DNA of 64,000 nt from positions 1,672,060 to 1,736,059 of the forward strand of contig NZ_FORC01000001.1 in assembly GCF_900113905.1 (NCBI RefSeq), given 5' to 3'. Shown here piece after piece: positions 43,377 to 52,476 of the stretch. This stretch comes from Phytopseudomonas argentinensis. GTDB taxonomy: Bacteria > Pseudomonadota > Gammaproteobacteria > Pseudomonadales > Pseudomonadaceae. A program made the position numbers and the translations under genes. A model generated the notes under the pieces. It ran no database searches. It was not told the DNA's origin and saw nothing but the letters and a program-made list of their open reading frames with translations. Position 1 is the stretch's first letter. Each line of letters starts with the position of its first letter.

Positions 43377-43996
43377 TGATGTGCCCCCTTGTCGTTATAG
43401 CGATAGGTCTTGGCCAGCACGCTCATGCGCAACTTGGAGGTGCTGCCCTGCTCTGCCGGCACAAGTTCGAAATCATGCAGCGTGACGATCCGCGGCTGGC
43501 TGGCGACGCCGCTGACGAATGTCGCCAGGTCATGATAACCACCCACCACCTTGATCTGGATAGGCAGCTCGATATAGAACGGCTGGGTGACTTCCGGCAG
43601 CAATTTGATCTCCTCGAACTCCAGGCCGCTGTCCAGGCCGATACGGGTGATATCTTCGAGCAGACCTGGCACTTCCGTATCGCTAGGCAGTTGCTTGAGC
43701 AGGGCCCCGAACGATGTCTCCGCCTCTTTCATCTGCTCGCGGTAGGCTTCGAGGTTGGCTGCCTGGAACGCCTTGGTAGAGAACTGTTCCTTAAGCGTTT
43801 CCTCATCCAGACGCTGTTGATCCAGGCTGGCCTGCAGATCCTTGAGGTGAAAGTTGTAGCCAAGCGCCAGCACCAGAACCACGGCGATAATGCCCGCGAT
43901 CACCTTGGCCGCAGCCGGCCAGGATCCGATGTTGTTGAGGTCCAGATCGTTGATATCGATCTTGCGTATGCTCGCCAGGGAATCATTGAGGCTCAT
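43373..43996 (-). CDS. pilO: type IV pilus inner-membrane protein PilO
   Basis: A 207-residue bitopic protein. A short cytoplasmic N-terminus is followed by one membrane segment (VIAGIIAVVLVLALGYNF, about residues 32-49), a periplasmic coiled coil and a ferredoxin-like domain (FYIELPIQIKVVGGYHDLATFV). PilO dimerises with PilN and contacts PilP in the alignment complex. Overlaps with pilN (43993-43996) and pilP starts indicate tight translational coupling. Confidence 0.97.
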   Translation of the reverse strand: MSLNDSLASIRKIDINDLDLNNIGSWPAAAKVIAGIIAVVLVLALGYNFHLKDLQASLDQQRLDEETLKEQFSTKAFQAANLEAYREQMKEAETSFGALLKQLPSDTEVPGLLEDITRIGLDSGLEFEEIKLLPEVTQPFYIELPIQIKVVGGYHDLATFVSGVASQPRIVTLHDFELVPAEQGSTSKLRMSVLAKTYRYNDKGAHQ

Positions 43997-44564
43997 GGCT
44001 TGACCTCCGTTTCTTCCTTGACGGGCTTGGATTGCTGCACGGTCAGCTGGAAGGTGTTGGCCTGATCCACTGCACCAGCGGTAACCGCCTTGACCTCGGT
44101 CAGGTTGGGCGCAGTCAGCCAGTCGGAGGCATCCATATCACGCATCAGTTTAGAAACTCGGCTATTCGACTCGGCCGCGCCAACGATGGCGATGGTCTTG
44201 TCGGTCATTTTTACCCCGGTGAAATACACACCATCAGGCAGCGTCCTGACCAACTGGTCGAACACGTGGCCGATGATCGGGCGGTTGCCCTGCAAGTCCT
44301 GAATGATCTTCATCCGCTCCAGCAGTTGCTGGCGGCGGGTGCGCAGCTCGCTGATCTCCGCGATACGGGTATCGAGCACGGCAATTTCCTTGCGCACGAA
44401 GTCGTTACGGGCCTGCTGATTCTCGATCTCACCATTGAGGTATTGATCGCCCAGGAAGATCAGCGCCACCGCAGCGACCAGGAGGCCACCCAGAGACACC
44501 AGAAAGCGCTGCTTGCGCTCTTCACGCAGCTGTTCGCGCCAGGGAAGGAGGTTAATCCGCGCCA

Positions 44565-44565
<1 letters not shown>
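43993..44565 (-). CDS. pilN: type IV pilus inner-membrane protein PilN
   Basis: A 190-residue bitopic protein. It opens with the conserved INLLPWRE motif (residues 4-11) that inserts into the groove of cytoplasmic PilM. A membrane segment (about 22-40) and a periplasmic coiled coil plus small domain follow. The ATG shares one base with the pilM stop (TGATG at 44563-44567). Confidence 0.97.
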
Positions 44566-45656
<1,091 letters not shown>

Positions 45657-45729
45657 TTACGGATGATTTATGTTTTTCCACATTAAATAGCAGACTTGAC
45701 AGAAGCGCAAATGGCTCCCAGGCAAAAAA

Positions 45730-45741
45730 AACGCTTATAAT
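45730..45741 (+). promoter_or_regulatory. putative extended -10 of ponA
   Basis: TATAAT at 45736-45741 is a perfect -10 located 72 bp upstream of the ponA ATG in the AT-rich pilM-ponA gap. No acceptable -35 lies 16-18 bp before it. A perfect TTGACA at 45696-45701 is 34 bp away and too distant. Direction is assigned by sequence only. Confidence 0.4.
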
Positions 45742-45813
45742 GTGATCAGCTTTTGCCTTTTCATTTTGCCTTCCGCTTAACTCATTCTTTTATCTGGAAA
45801 TCCAAAAATCTTG

Positions 45814-48249
45814 ATGCGTTTGCTGAAGTTTTTCTGCTGGTCCGTCATCGCTGTTTTTTGTGCGCTGGTCCTCAGCGTCAGCGGCGCCTTCCTCTACCTG
45901 AGCCCGACCCTACCCTCCGTCGATGCCTTGCGCAGTATAGAGCTGCAGATACCGCTGCGGGTCTACAGCAGCGACGGCAAGCTGATCGCCGAATTCGGCG
46001 AGATGCGTCGCTCGCCCATCGCGTTCGCTGACATCCCGGCTGATTTCACCAGCGCGCTGTTGGCCGCCGAAGACGATAACTTCGCAAACCATTATGGCGT
46101 TGATCTTACGAGCCTGATGCGCGCTGCCACGCAATTATTGAAAACAGGTCAGATTCAGTCCGGCGGCAGCACCATCACCATGCAGGTGGCGAAGAATTTC
46201 TTCCTCACCAGCGAACGCAGCTTTTCGCGGAAGATCACCGAAATCCTGCTCGCCTTGCAGATCGAGCGTGAGCTGAGCAAGAACGAGATCCTCGAGCTGT
46301 ACGTCAACAAGATTTACCTGGGCCACCGTGCCTACGGCATCGAAGCCGCCGCCCAAGTCTATTACGGCAAATCCATCCGAGACTTGAGCCTTTCCCAGCT
46401 TGCGACGATAGCCGGTCTTCCCAAGGCACCTTCGGCATTCAACCCGCTGACCAATCCAACACGCGCCAAGGAGCGTCGCGACTGGATTCTTGGCCGTATG
46501 CATCGCCTGGGGCGCATCGATCAGGCGCGTTACGAAGCCGCCCTCGCCGAGCCGGTGGATGCCAGCTATCACGTGGCAACACCTGAAGTGTCAGCGCCCT
46601 ACGTAGCCGAAATGGCGCGCGCCGAAATGGTTGGCCGCTACGGCAGCGACGCTTATACCCAGGGCTTCAATGTCACCACCACGGTGCCCAGCGACCTGCA
46701 GGTCATGGCCAACAAGGCCCTGCGCGACGGCCTGATCGACTACGACCAGCGTCATGGCTATCGCGGCCCGGAAAGCCGCCTGCCCGGCATGACCCGGGAA
46801 ACCTGGCAAGCCGAGTTGAGCAAGCAGGGCTTGCGTGGCGGACTGGAGCCGGCCATCGTCACCCAGGTCGAGAAGAGCGGCATTCTGGTGCTGACCCGCC
46901 GTGGCAACGAAGAAGCCGTGTCGTGGGACAGCATGAAATGGGCCCGCCCCTTCCTCAACACCAACAGCCTGGGGCCGCGCCCGCAGCAGCCGGCGGACGT
47001 GGTGCAGGTCGGCGACCTGATTCGCGTACAGCGCCAGGACGACGACAGCCTACGCTTCGTGCAACTGCCCAGCGCACAAAGTGCTCTGGTCTCGCTCGAC
47101 CCGCAGAACGGCGCGATCCGTGCACTGGTTGGCGGCTTCTCCTTCGAACAGAGCAACTACAATCGTGCGGTGCAGGCCAAGCGCCAGCCTGGCTCAAGCT
47201 TCAAGCCATTCATTTACAGCGCTGCACTGGATAACGGCTATACCGCCTCCAGCCTGGTCAACGACGCACCGATCGTCTTCGTCGACGATTACATGGATCA
47301 GGTCTGGCGGCCAAAGAATGACAACAACACCTTCCTCGGCCCCATCCGCTTGCGCGAGGCGCTGTACAAGTCACGCAACCTGGTGTCGATCCGCCTGCTG
47401 CAGGCCATGGGCATCGAGAACACCCTGAGCTATATCGAGCGCTTCGGCTTCAACCGTCAGGATCTACCGCGCAACCTGTCCCTGGCCCTGGGCACCGCCA
47501 ACCTGACGCCCATGGAAATCGCCACCGGCTGGACGGCGTTCGCCAACGGCGGCCACAAGGTGCAGCCGTACCTGATCCAGCGTATCGACAACCGCCATGG
47601 TGATCCGCTGTTTATCGCCAACCCGCCGACCGTGCCCAATGCCGCCAAGCCCGAAGTGCCGCCGCCGGTCAACGAAGAAGGGGTGATGAGCACCGCCGAG
47701 GCAGCGCCCGAGCAACTGCCGGACGCCCCCGAGCCGGCAACCGCCGAGCGCATCCTCGACGAGCGCACCGCCTACATCATGACCAGCATGCTGCAGGACG
47801 TGATCAAGCGCGGCACCGGCCGCCGCGCCATGGCCCTGGGCCGCACCGACCTGGCCGGCAAGACCGGCACCACCAACGAGTCCAAGGACAGCTGGTTCTC
47901 CGGCTACAACGCCGACTACGTGACCACCGTGTGGGCCGGCTTCGACCAGCCGGAAAGCCTGGGCCGCAACGAATACGGTGGCACCGTGGCCCTGCCGATC
48001 TGGATGAGCTACATGGGCGCCGCCCTCAAGGACAAGCCCAGCCACGCCCCGGCCGAGCCGGACGGCATCCTCACCCTGCGCGTCGACCCGCACAGCGGCC
48101 GCGCCGCCGCGCCGGGTACACCGGATGCGTATTTCGAGCTGTTCAAGAGCGAGGACTCGCCGCCACCGATGAACGAGCTCGACCCGGGCATGGGTGCGCC
48201 GAACAGCCCGCTGCCCGCCGATGAAAGCGCGCCGATCGATCTGTTCTAA
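45814..48249 (+). CDS. ponA: penicillin-binding protein 1A
   Basis: An 811-residue bifunctional class A PBP. After a membrane anchor (about residues 8-30) comes the GT51 glycosyltransferase domain (catalytic Glu86 in AAEDDNF; GGSTITMQVAKNFFL), an OB-like insert, and the transpeptidase domain with SxxK at Ser461 (PGSSFKPF), SRN (KSRNLVS) and KTGTT. It synthesises and cross-links peptidoglycan in the periplasm. The ATG at 45814 directly follows an in-frame TTG and gives MRLLKFF as in other Pseudomonas. Divergence from pilM is conserved. Confidence 0.97.
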   Translation: MRLLKFFCWSVIAVFCALVLSVSGAFLYLSPTLPSVDALRSIELQIPLRVYSSDGKLIAEFGEMRRSPIAFADIPADFTSALLAAEDDNFANHYGVDLTSLMRAATQLLKTGQIQSGGSTITMQVAKNFFLTSERSFSRKITEILLALQIERELSKNEILELYVNKIYLGHRAYGIEAAAQVYYGKSIRDLSLSQLATIAGLPKAPSAFNPLTNPTRAKERRDWILGRMHRLGRIDQARYEAALAEPVDASYHVATPEVSAPYVAEMARAEMVGRYGSDAYTQGFNVTTTVPSDLQVMANKALRDGLIDYDQRHGYRGPESRLPGMTRETWQAELSKQGLRGGLEPAIVTQVEKSGILVLTRRGNEEAVSWDSMKWARPFLNTNSLGPRPQQPADVVQVGDLIRVQRQDDDSLRFVQLPSAQSALVSLDPQNGAIRALVGGFSFEQSNYNRAVQAKRQPGSSFKPFIYSAALDNGYTASSLVNDAPIVFVDDYMDQVWRPKNDNNTFLGPIRLREALYKSRNLVSIRLLQAMGIENTLSYIERFGFNRQDLPRNLSLALGTANLTPMEIATGWTAFANGGHKVQPYLIQRIDNRHGDPLFIANPPTVPNAAKPEVPPPVNEEGVMSTAEAAPEQLPDAPEPATAERILDERTAYIMTSMLQDVIKRGTGRRAMALGRTDLAGKTGTTNESKDSWFSGYNADYVTTVWAGFDQPESLGRNEYGGTVALPIWMSYMGAALKDKPSHAPAEPDGILTLRVDPHSGRAAAPGTPDAYFELFKSEDSPPPMNELDPGMGAPNSPLPADESAPIDLF

Positions 48250-48430
48250 GGTCTCGAGAGAGAGCGAGCCTGCTGCGTACCAGCAGGCTTGAACGATTGG
48301 CGAGCCGCCGTCGGATCAACGGGCAGCCCTGAAACCTCGGGCTCGCCTGCCTCTCTCCGTCTTCGCGAGTCGCCGCACTGCCGTCGCCTCAGGCGCAACG
48401 CCTGAGCGCATCACCTGTAACTCCAGCCAT

Positions 48431-48458
48431 AAAAAAACCCGCCGAAGCGGGTTTTTTT
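48431..48458. terminator. bidirectional terminator between ponA and maeB
   Basis: A perfect 12-bp inverted repeat (48431-48442 and 48447-48458: seven A plus CCCGC, then CGAA loop, then GCGGG plus seven T). Both strands end in T7 after a GC stem, so it serves the convergent ponA and maeB. The remaining 180 bp of the gap after ponA holds no gene. Confidence 0.95.
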
Positions 48459-48474
48459 ATATCAGCTGAACGAC

Positions 48475-49743
48475 TCAGCCCTTGAACACGTCATCGACCG
48501 ACTGCAGCGGGTAGTGCTGCGGATACGGCAGGGTCGCCACACCGCTTTCGATGGCGGCCTTGGCCACCGCGTCGCAGACCACGTTGATCAGACGCACGTC
48601 CATCGGCTTGGGAATGATGTACTCACGGCCGAACTCCAGCTTGATACCGCCGTAGGCGTCGCACACTTCCTGGGGAACCGGCAGCTTGGCCAGCTCGCGC
48701 AGGGCGTTGGCAGCGGCGATCTTCATCTCTTCGTTGATGCGGGTGGCACGAACGTCCAGCGCGCCGCGGAAGATGAACGGGAAGCCCAGTACGTTGTTGA
48801 CCTGGTTCGGGTAGTCGGAACGACCGGTGGCCATGATCACGTCGTTACGGGTAGCGTGGGCCAGCTCCGGCTTGATTTCCGGATCCGGGTTCGAGCAGGC
48901 GAACACGATCGGGTTCGGCGCCATCAGCTTGAGGCCTTCGGCGCTCAGCAGATCCGGGCCGGACAGGCCGACGAATACGTCAGCGCCGGTCAGGGCGTCG
49001 TCCAGGGTACGCTTGGTGGTTTCGGTGGCGAACACTGCCTTGTACTGGTTCAGGTCGTCACGGCCAGCGTGGATCACGCCTTTGCGGTCGATCATGAAGA
49101 TGTTCTCGACCTTGGCACCCATGCTCACCAGCAGCTTCATGCAGGAGATGGCGGCTGCGCCAGCGCCGAGGCAGACGATCTTGGCTTCGGGCAGGGTCTT
49201 GCCGGCGATTTCCAGGGCGTTGAGCATACCGGCGGCGGTGACGATCGCGGTGCCGTGCTGGTCATCATGGAACACCGGGATGTCGCACTGTTCGATCAGT
49301 GCGCGCTCGATCTCGAAGCACTCGGGCGCCTTGATGTCTTCCAGGTTGATGCCGCCGAAGGTGATGGAGATGCGCTTGACGGTGTCGATGAAGGCCTGCG
49401 GGCTTTCGGCATCGACTTCGATGTCGAACACATCGACACCGGCAAAACGCTTGAACAGCACGCCCTTGCCTTCCATGACCGGCTTGGAGGCCAGTGGGCC
49501 GAGGTCGCCCAGGCCAAGGATTGCGGTGCCGTCGGAAATGACTGCTACCAGGTTGCCTTTACCGGTGTAACGGTAGGCGAGCTCCGGATCGCGAGCGATC
49601 TCGCGCACTGGCTCGGCGACACCCGGGCTGTAGGCCAGCGACAGGTCACGGGCAGTGGCGGTGGGTTTGGTGAGCTCGACGCTCAACTTACCCGGACGGG
49701 GCTTCTCATGGTATTCGAGAGCGGCAGTTTTCAGATCAGACAT
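48475..49743 (-). CDS. maeB: NADP-dependent malic enzyme, short form
   Basis: A 422-residue malic enzyme that oxidatively decarboxylates malate to pyruvate, making NADPH. Motifs include AYSPGVAEPVREI, ISDGTAILGLGDLGPLA, the metal/substrate segment CDIPVFHDDQHGTAIVTAAG and the NAD(P) glycine motif VCLGAGAAAISC. Unlike E. coli MaeB (about 760 residues) there is no C-terminal phosphotransacetylase domain; the short form is the norm in Pseudomonas. The ATG at 49743 (MSDLKTAALEYHEK) has GGAA upstream and is preferred to 49815. Confidence 0.95.
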   Translation of the reverse strand: MSDLKTAALEYHEKPRPGKLSVELTKPTATARDLSLAYSPGVAEPVREIARDPELAYRYTGKGNLVAVISDGTAILGLGDLGPLASKPVMEGKGVLFKRFAGVDVFDIEVDAESPQAFIDTVKRISITFGGINLEDIKAPECFEIERALIEQCDIPVFHDDQHGTAIVTAAGMLNALEIAGKTLPEAKIVCLGAGAAAISCMKLLVSMGAKVENIFMIDRKGVIHAGRDDLNQYKAVFATETTKRTLDDALTGADVFVGLSGPDLLSAEGLKLMAPNPIVFACSNPDPEIKPELAHATRNDVIMATGRSDYPNQVNNVLGFPFIFRGALDVRATRINEEMKIAAANALRELAKLPVPQEVCDAYGGIKLEFGREYIIPKPMDVRLINVVCDAVAKAAIESGVATLPYPQHYPLQSVDDVFKG

Positions 49744-49845
49744 AGTGGCATTTCCGCTTTTTTGGGCTATGGACTGGCAGGCGGCCGAGGATACGCAAAG
49801 TTCAGGGGCCTGCACAAGACTATGCAGTCAGCCTGCAAACGTGCC

Positions 49846-51279
49846 TCAGCGAACCGTCTTGAACCATTCACCCGGGCGAGACTCGCCCTGTGGATAAAGA
49901 TTGTTGAGCAGCCGCAAGGTCGCCTCGGCGTCACCGGGCAGGCCGCTGCCAACCGCCAGGGCCTTGACGGTTTGCCCTGGCGCAACGCGCAGCACTTGCA
50001 ACCTCAGCGGCTCGGCCAGCTTGCGCTCGGCTGGCTGCAAAGGCCGAAAGCTGCTGATCGCCGCGAGCATCTGGGCATCTTCCGTCGCGCTTGCGGCGCG
50101 CCCCTTGGCCGCACCGATGAACAGGTAGGCCTTGTCACCCTTGAGGATCACCGCCACCCGACGCGGCACGCTGCCCTCGACCAGGCCGGTATAACCCTGC
50201 AGCCCGGCCTGCTGCAGCGGCTCGCCAGCACGCAGGCGTCTGCCGCCGATACGCTGACTCAGCAGGGTCGCGGCATCCAGCCGGCGCGGATTGTCTTCCA
50301 GCATCATGGCGACGAGCACCCGCTTGTCTGGCGACTGGCCGACCAGTTGCTGTGGCTCGTTGATGATGCTCCAGCCCTTGGCGAACGCCAGGGTGAAATC
50401 CAGATCACCATGATAGAAGCGCTCGCCGCGACGAATACCGCTCTCGGCCGAATCACCGAATGGCAAGCCCTGCAGGCGTTTCAGAAAGGCCTCACGATTG
50501 ACCTCCTGCTGCCCGGCGACCAGCGCGCGGGCCGGGCCGATCACCTGCTGCAGGCGGCGATCGTTGTCCGGGTGGGTGTCGAACAGGCCGTGGTAGCTGC
50601 CCACCGGCTGCTGCTCGCCGCGTGCGGCGGCCTGGTCGCGGGCGAAATCCTCCTGCAGTTTGAGTACCTTGACCACTTCGATCATCGCCTGCGGGTCATA
50701 ACCACCGCGAGCCAGGTATTGGGCGCCGAGGCCGTCGGCCTCCAGCTCCATGTCGCGGCCGTAGCCGCGCACCACGGCATTGCCCAGCACCCCGGTCACG
50801 TCCGCGGCGGCGCCAACGCCGGTACCCATGGCCACCGCCTGGCCGAGAAGGCCCCAGGCGGTCGACTGGCTTTGCTGACGCACGCCATGGCGGGCAGTCA
50901 CATGGCCGACCTCGTGGCCGAGCACGGCTGCCAGCTCGGCCTCCGAGCCCAGGTAGGCCATCAGCCCGCGATGGATATAGATGTAGCCGCCCGGCAGGGC
51001 GAAGGCATTGATGTCCGGGCTGTCGATCACGGTGAAGTGATAATCCAGCTGGCCACGGTGACTGTGCCGCGCCACGCGCTCGCCAACCTGCTGGACGTAG
51101 GCCTGCAGGGCCTCATCGGGATAGCGCGGGTACTGCTTGAGGATCTGCTGATGGGCGTCACGGCCGAGGGACAGTTCCTGAGCCTCGCTCATCATCACGA
51201 AGTCGGTACGTCCGGTCGCCGGATTCACCGCACAGCCCGCCAGGGTCACCAGCGCCATTATCAGCAAGCACAACCTCAT
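49846..51279 (-). CDS. M48 family metalloprotease lipoprotein (BepA/YfgC-like)
   Basis: A 477-residue predicted lipoprotein: MRLCLLIMALVTLAGC with lipobox Cys16. The M48 zinc protease motif HEVGH lies in LAAVLGHEVGHVTARHG (about residues 110-126), and the third zinc ligand is expected in ELEADGLGAQYL. The C-terminal half (about 270-477) has no recognised catalytic motif, and the tetratricopeptide domain of E. coli BepA is not evident. It probably works in outer-membrane protein quality control. The ATG overlaps the nuclease stop (ATGA at 51276-51279), so the two are coupled. Confidence 0.93.
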   Translation of the reverse strand: MRLCLLIMALVTLAGCAVNPATGRTDFVMMSEAQELSLGRDAHQQILKQYPRYPDEALQAYVQQVGERVARHSHRGQLDYHFTVIDSPDINAFALPGGYIYIHRGLMAYLGSEAELAAVLGHEVGHVTARHGVRQQSQSTAWGLLGQAVAMGTGVGAAADVTGVLGNAVVRGYGRDMELEADGLGAQYLARGGYDPQAMIEVVKVLKLQEDFARDQAAARGEQQPVGSYHGLFDTHPDNDRRLQQVIGPARALVAGQQEVNREAFLKRLQGLPFGDSAESGIRRGERFYHGDLDFTLAFAKGWSIINEPQQLVGQSPDKRVLVAMMLEDNPRRLDAATLLSQRIGGRRLRAGEPLQQAGLQGYTGLVEGSVPRRVAVILKGDKAYLFIGAAKGRAASATEDAQMLAAISSFRPLQPAERKLAEPLRLQVLRVAPGQTVKALAVGSGLPGDAEATLRLLNNLYPQGESRPGEWFKTVR

Positions 51280-52073
51280 TGCAGCACCTCCAGCATGGCG
51301 CCATGGGTCAGGGGCAACATCCAGCGCGCCTGGCCAACCTTGAGGCCGCCACCGCGTGAGCGATCGATCATCCAACCGCGGGCTTCGACCCGCTTGCCTT
51401 GCAGATCCCGCAATAGCGATGCATCGAAGCTATCCAGCACAGGCGGCGCGATGCGCAGCACCACCGAATGGCCCAGCTCGATCCATACACCGCCACGATT
51501 GCGCTCGACGCGCTGTACCTGCCCTTCGAGCAATACGAAACCACCCGTGCGCACCGCGCGAGCCGGCACCGGCCGCAGCTGCGCCCAGAGGCCGGCCCGA
51601 GCGCTGCGCGCCTGGCGCTCGGCTTCACGATGGCAAGCCACCAGCGCCACATTGGGCGTGATCGCTACCATCTGGCCAAAACCTTCGGTGAGCAGTTGCG
51701 CTTCCAGGTTGCGACCCTGCCCGTCGTACAGATGGGCCAGGGTGCGGCCGTAACGATCCTGCCCCTGCTCGCCGGTTTTCACCCGGACACGGCCATCATT
51801 GGCGGCTACCAATTCGACGAGACGCTTGCGTGCTGCCTCGGCAAATGGCTCGGCAGGTCGGCCCTTGCGTGCCAACTCAGGGGCGTTGAGGCCGATCAGG
51901 CGAACATTGCGGCCATCGGCCAGGCGCAGGGTATCGCCATCCACCACACGCTGCACCTTGGCCTGTGGCAATTTGCCGGGCGCCGGGCACAGCGCGTGGG
52001 CAGGCAGGCAAAAGACAGAAACGAAAAAGGCGCCCACCAGGGACGCCTTTTTCAATGATGCGAAAACAGCCAT
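51276..52073 (-). CDS. secreted thermonuclease-family protein (SNase-like)
   Basis: A 265-residue exported protein with a signal peptide (about residues 1-28, ending LPAHA) and a staphylococcal nuclease fold. Key features are VQRVVDGDTLRLADGRNVRLIGLNAPE and DRYGRTLAHLYDGQG, which include the metal-binding Asp and catalytic Arg/Glu positions of the family. The C-terminal third (about 180-265) is a separate beta-rich region, LLEGQVQRVERNRGGVWIEL. The start at 52073 has only a weak ribosome site (GAAGA). Codons 7-17 contain a terminator-like hairpin (see 52024-52052). Confidence 0.9.
   Translation of the reverse strand: MAVFASLKKASLVGAFFVSVFCLPAHALCPAPGKLPQAKVQRVVDGDTLRLADGRNVRLIGLNAPELARKGRPAEPFAEAARKRLVELVAANDGRVRVKTGEQGQDRYGRTLAHLYDGQGRNLEAQLLTEGFGQMVAITPNVALVACHREAERQARSARAGLWAQLRPVPARAVRTGGFVLLEGQVQRVERNRGGVWIELGHSVVLRIAPPVLDSFDASLLRDLQGKRVEARGWMIDRSRGGGLKVGQARWMLPLTHGAMLEVLQ
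52024..52052 (-). terminator. terminator-like hairpin inside the nuclease signal-peptide codons
   Basis: AAAAAGGCG and CGCCTTTTT (52024-52032 and 52044-52052) form a perfect 9-bp stem with an 11-nt loop; on the minus strand it ends in U5 followed by CGUUU. It is 46 bp downstream of the rpmE stop and 21 bp inside the nuclease gene. It could terminate most rpmE transcripts before the nuclease is read. Confidence 0.55.
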
Positions 52074-52098
52074 GTGGGCATCTTCGCTGCTCGGTCGC

Positions 52099-52311
52099 TT
52101 ACTTGGCGCCGAACACACCGAAACGCTGCTTGAAGCGATCGATACGGCCGCCGGTGTCCAGCACCTTCTGCTTGCCGGTGTAGAACGGGTGGCACTCGGA
52201 GCAGACGTCCAGGCTCAGGGGCTTGCCCAGAGTGGAGCGGGTCTTGATAACGTTGCCGCAGCTGCAGGTGGCGTCGATGGCGACGTATTCCGGATGGATA
52301 TCGGCTTTCAT
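52099..52311 (-). CDS. rpmE: 50S ribosomal protein L31, zinc-binding (C+) form
   Basis: A 70-residue L31 with the complete zinc-ribbon cysteine set (CSC at residues 16 and 18, CSEC at 37 and 40), i.e. the C+ paralogue expressed in zinc-sufficient cells. The typical sequence [19 protein letters not shown] and [17 protein letters not shown] are seen. The ATG at 52311 has GGAAGA upstream. It is divergent from priA, as in other Pseudomonas. Confidence 0.98.
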   Translation of the reverse strand: MKADIHPEYVAIDATCSCGNVIKTRSTLGKPLSLDVCSECHPFYTGKQKVLDTGGRIDRFKQRFGVFGAK

Positions 52312-52476
52312 GATTCTTCCTCAGGTTTTGTGCCGCCACCCGACACTATTGTCAGGTACCGCACTTAGGTTGGCCGCGGATCATACCAGAGCCGGCCGTT
52401 GATGCAACTAACCCGCTGCTACCGGCCGTCGCGCATGGGCTGTTACTATCGCGCCTCGCCTGCCTGGAGCCTCTGC

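Noticed and set aside
45696..45741. TTGACA paired with TATAAT as a ponA promoter
   Set aside because: The two perfect hexamers are separated by 34 bp, too far for one sigma-70 promoter; only the -10 was kept.
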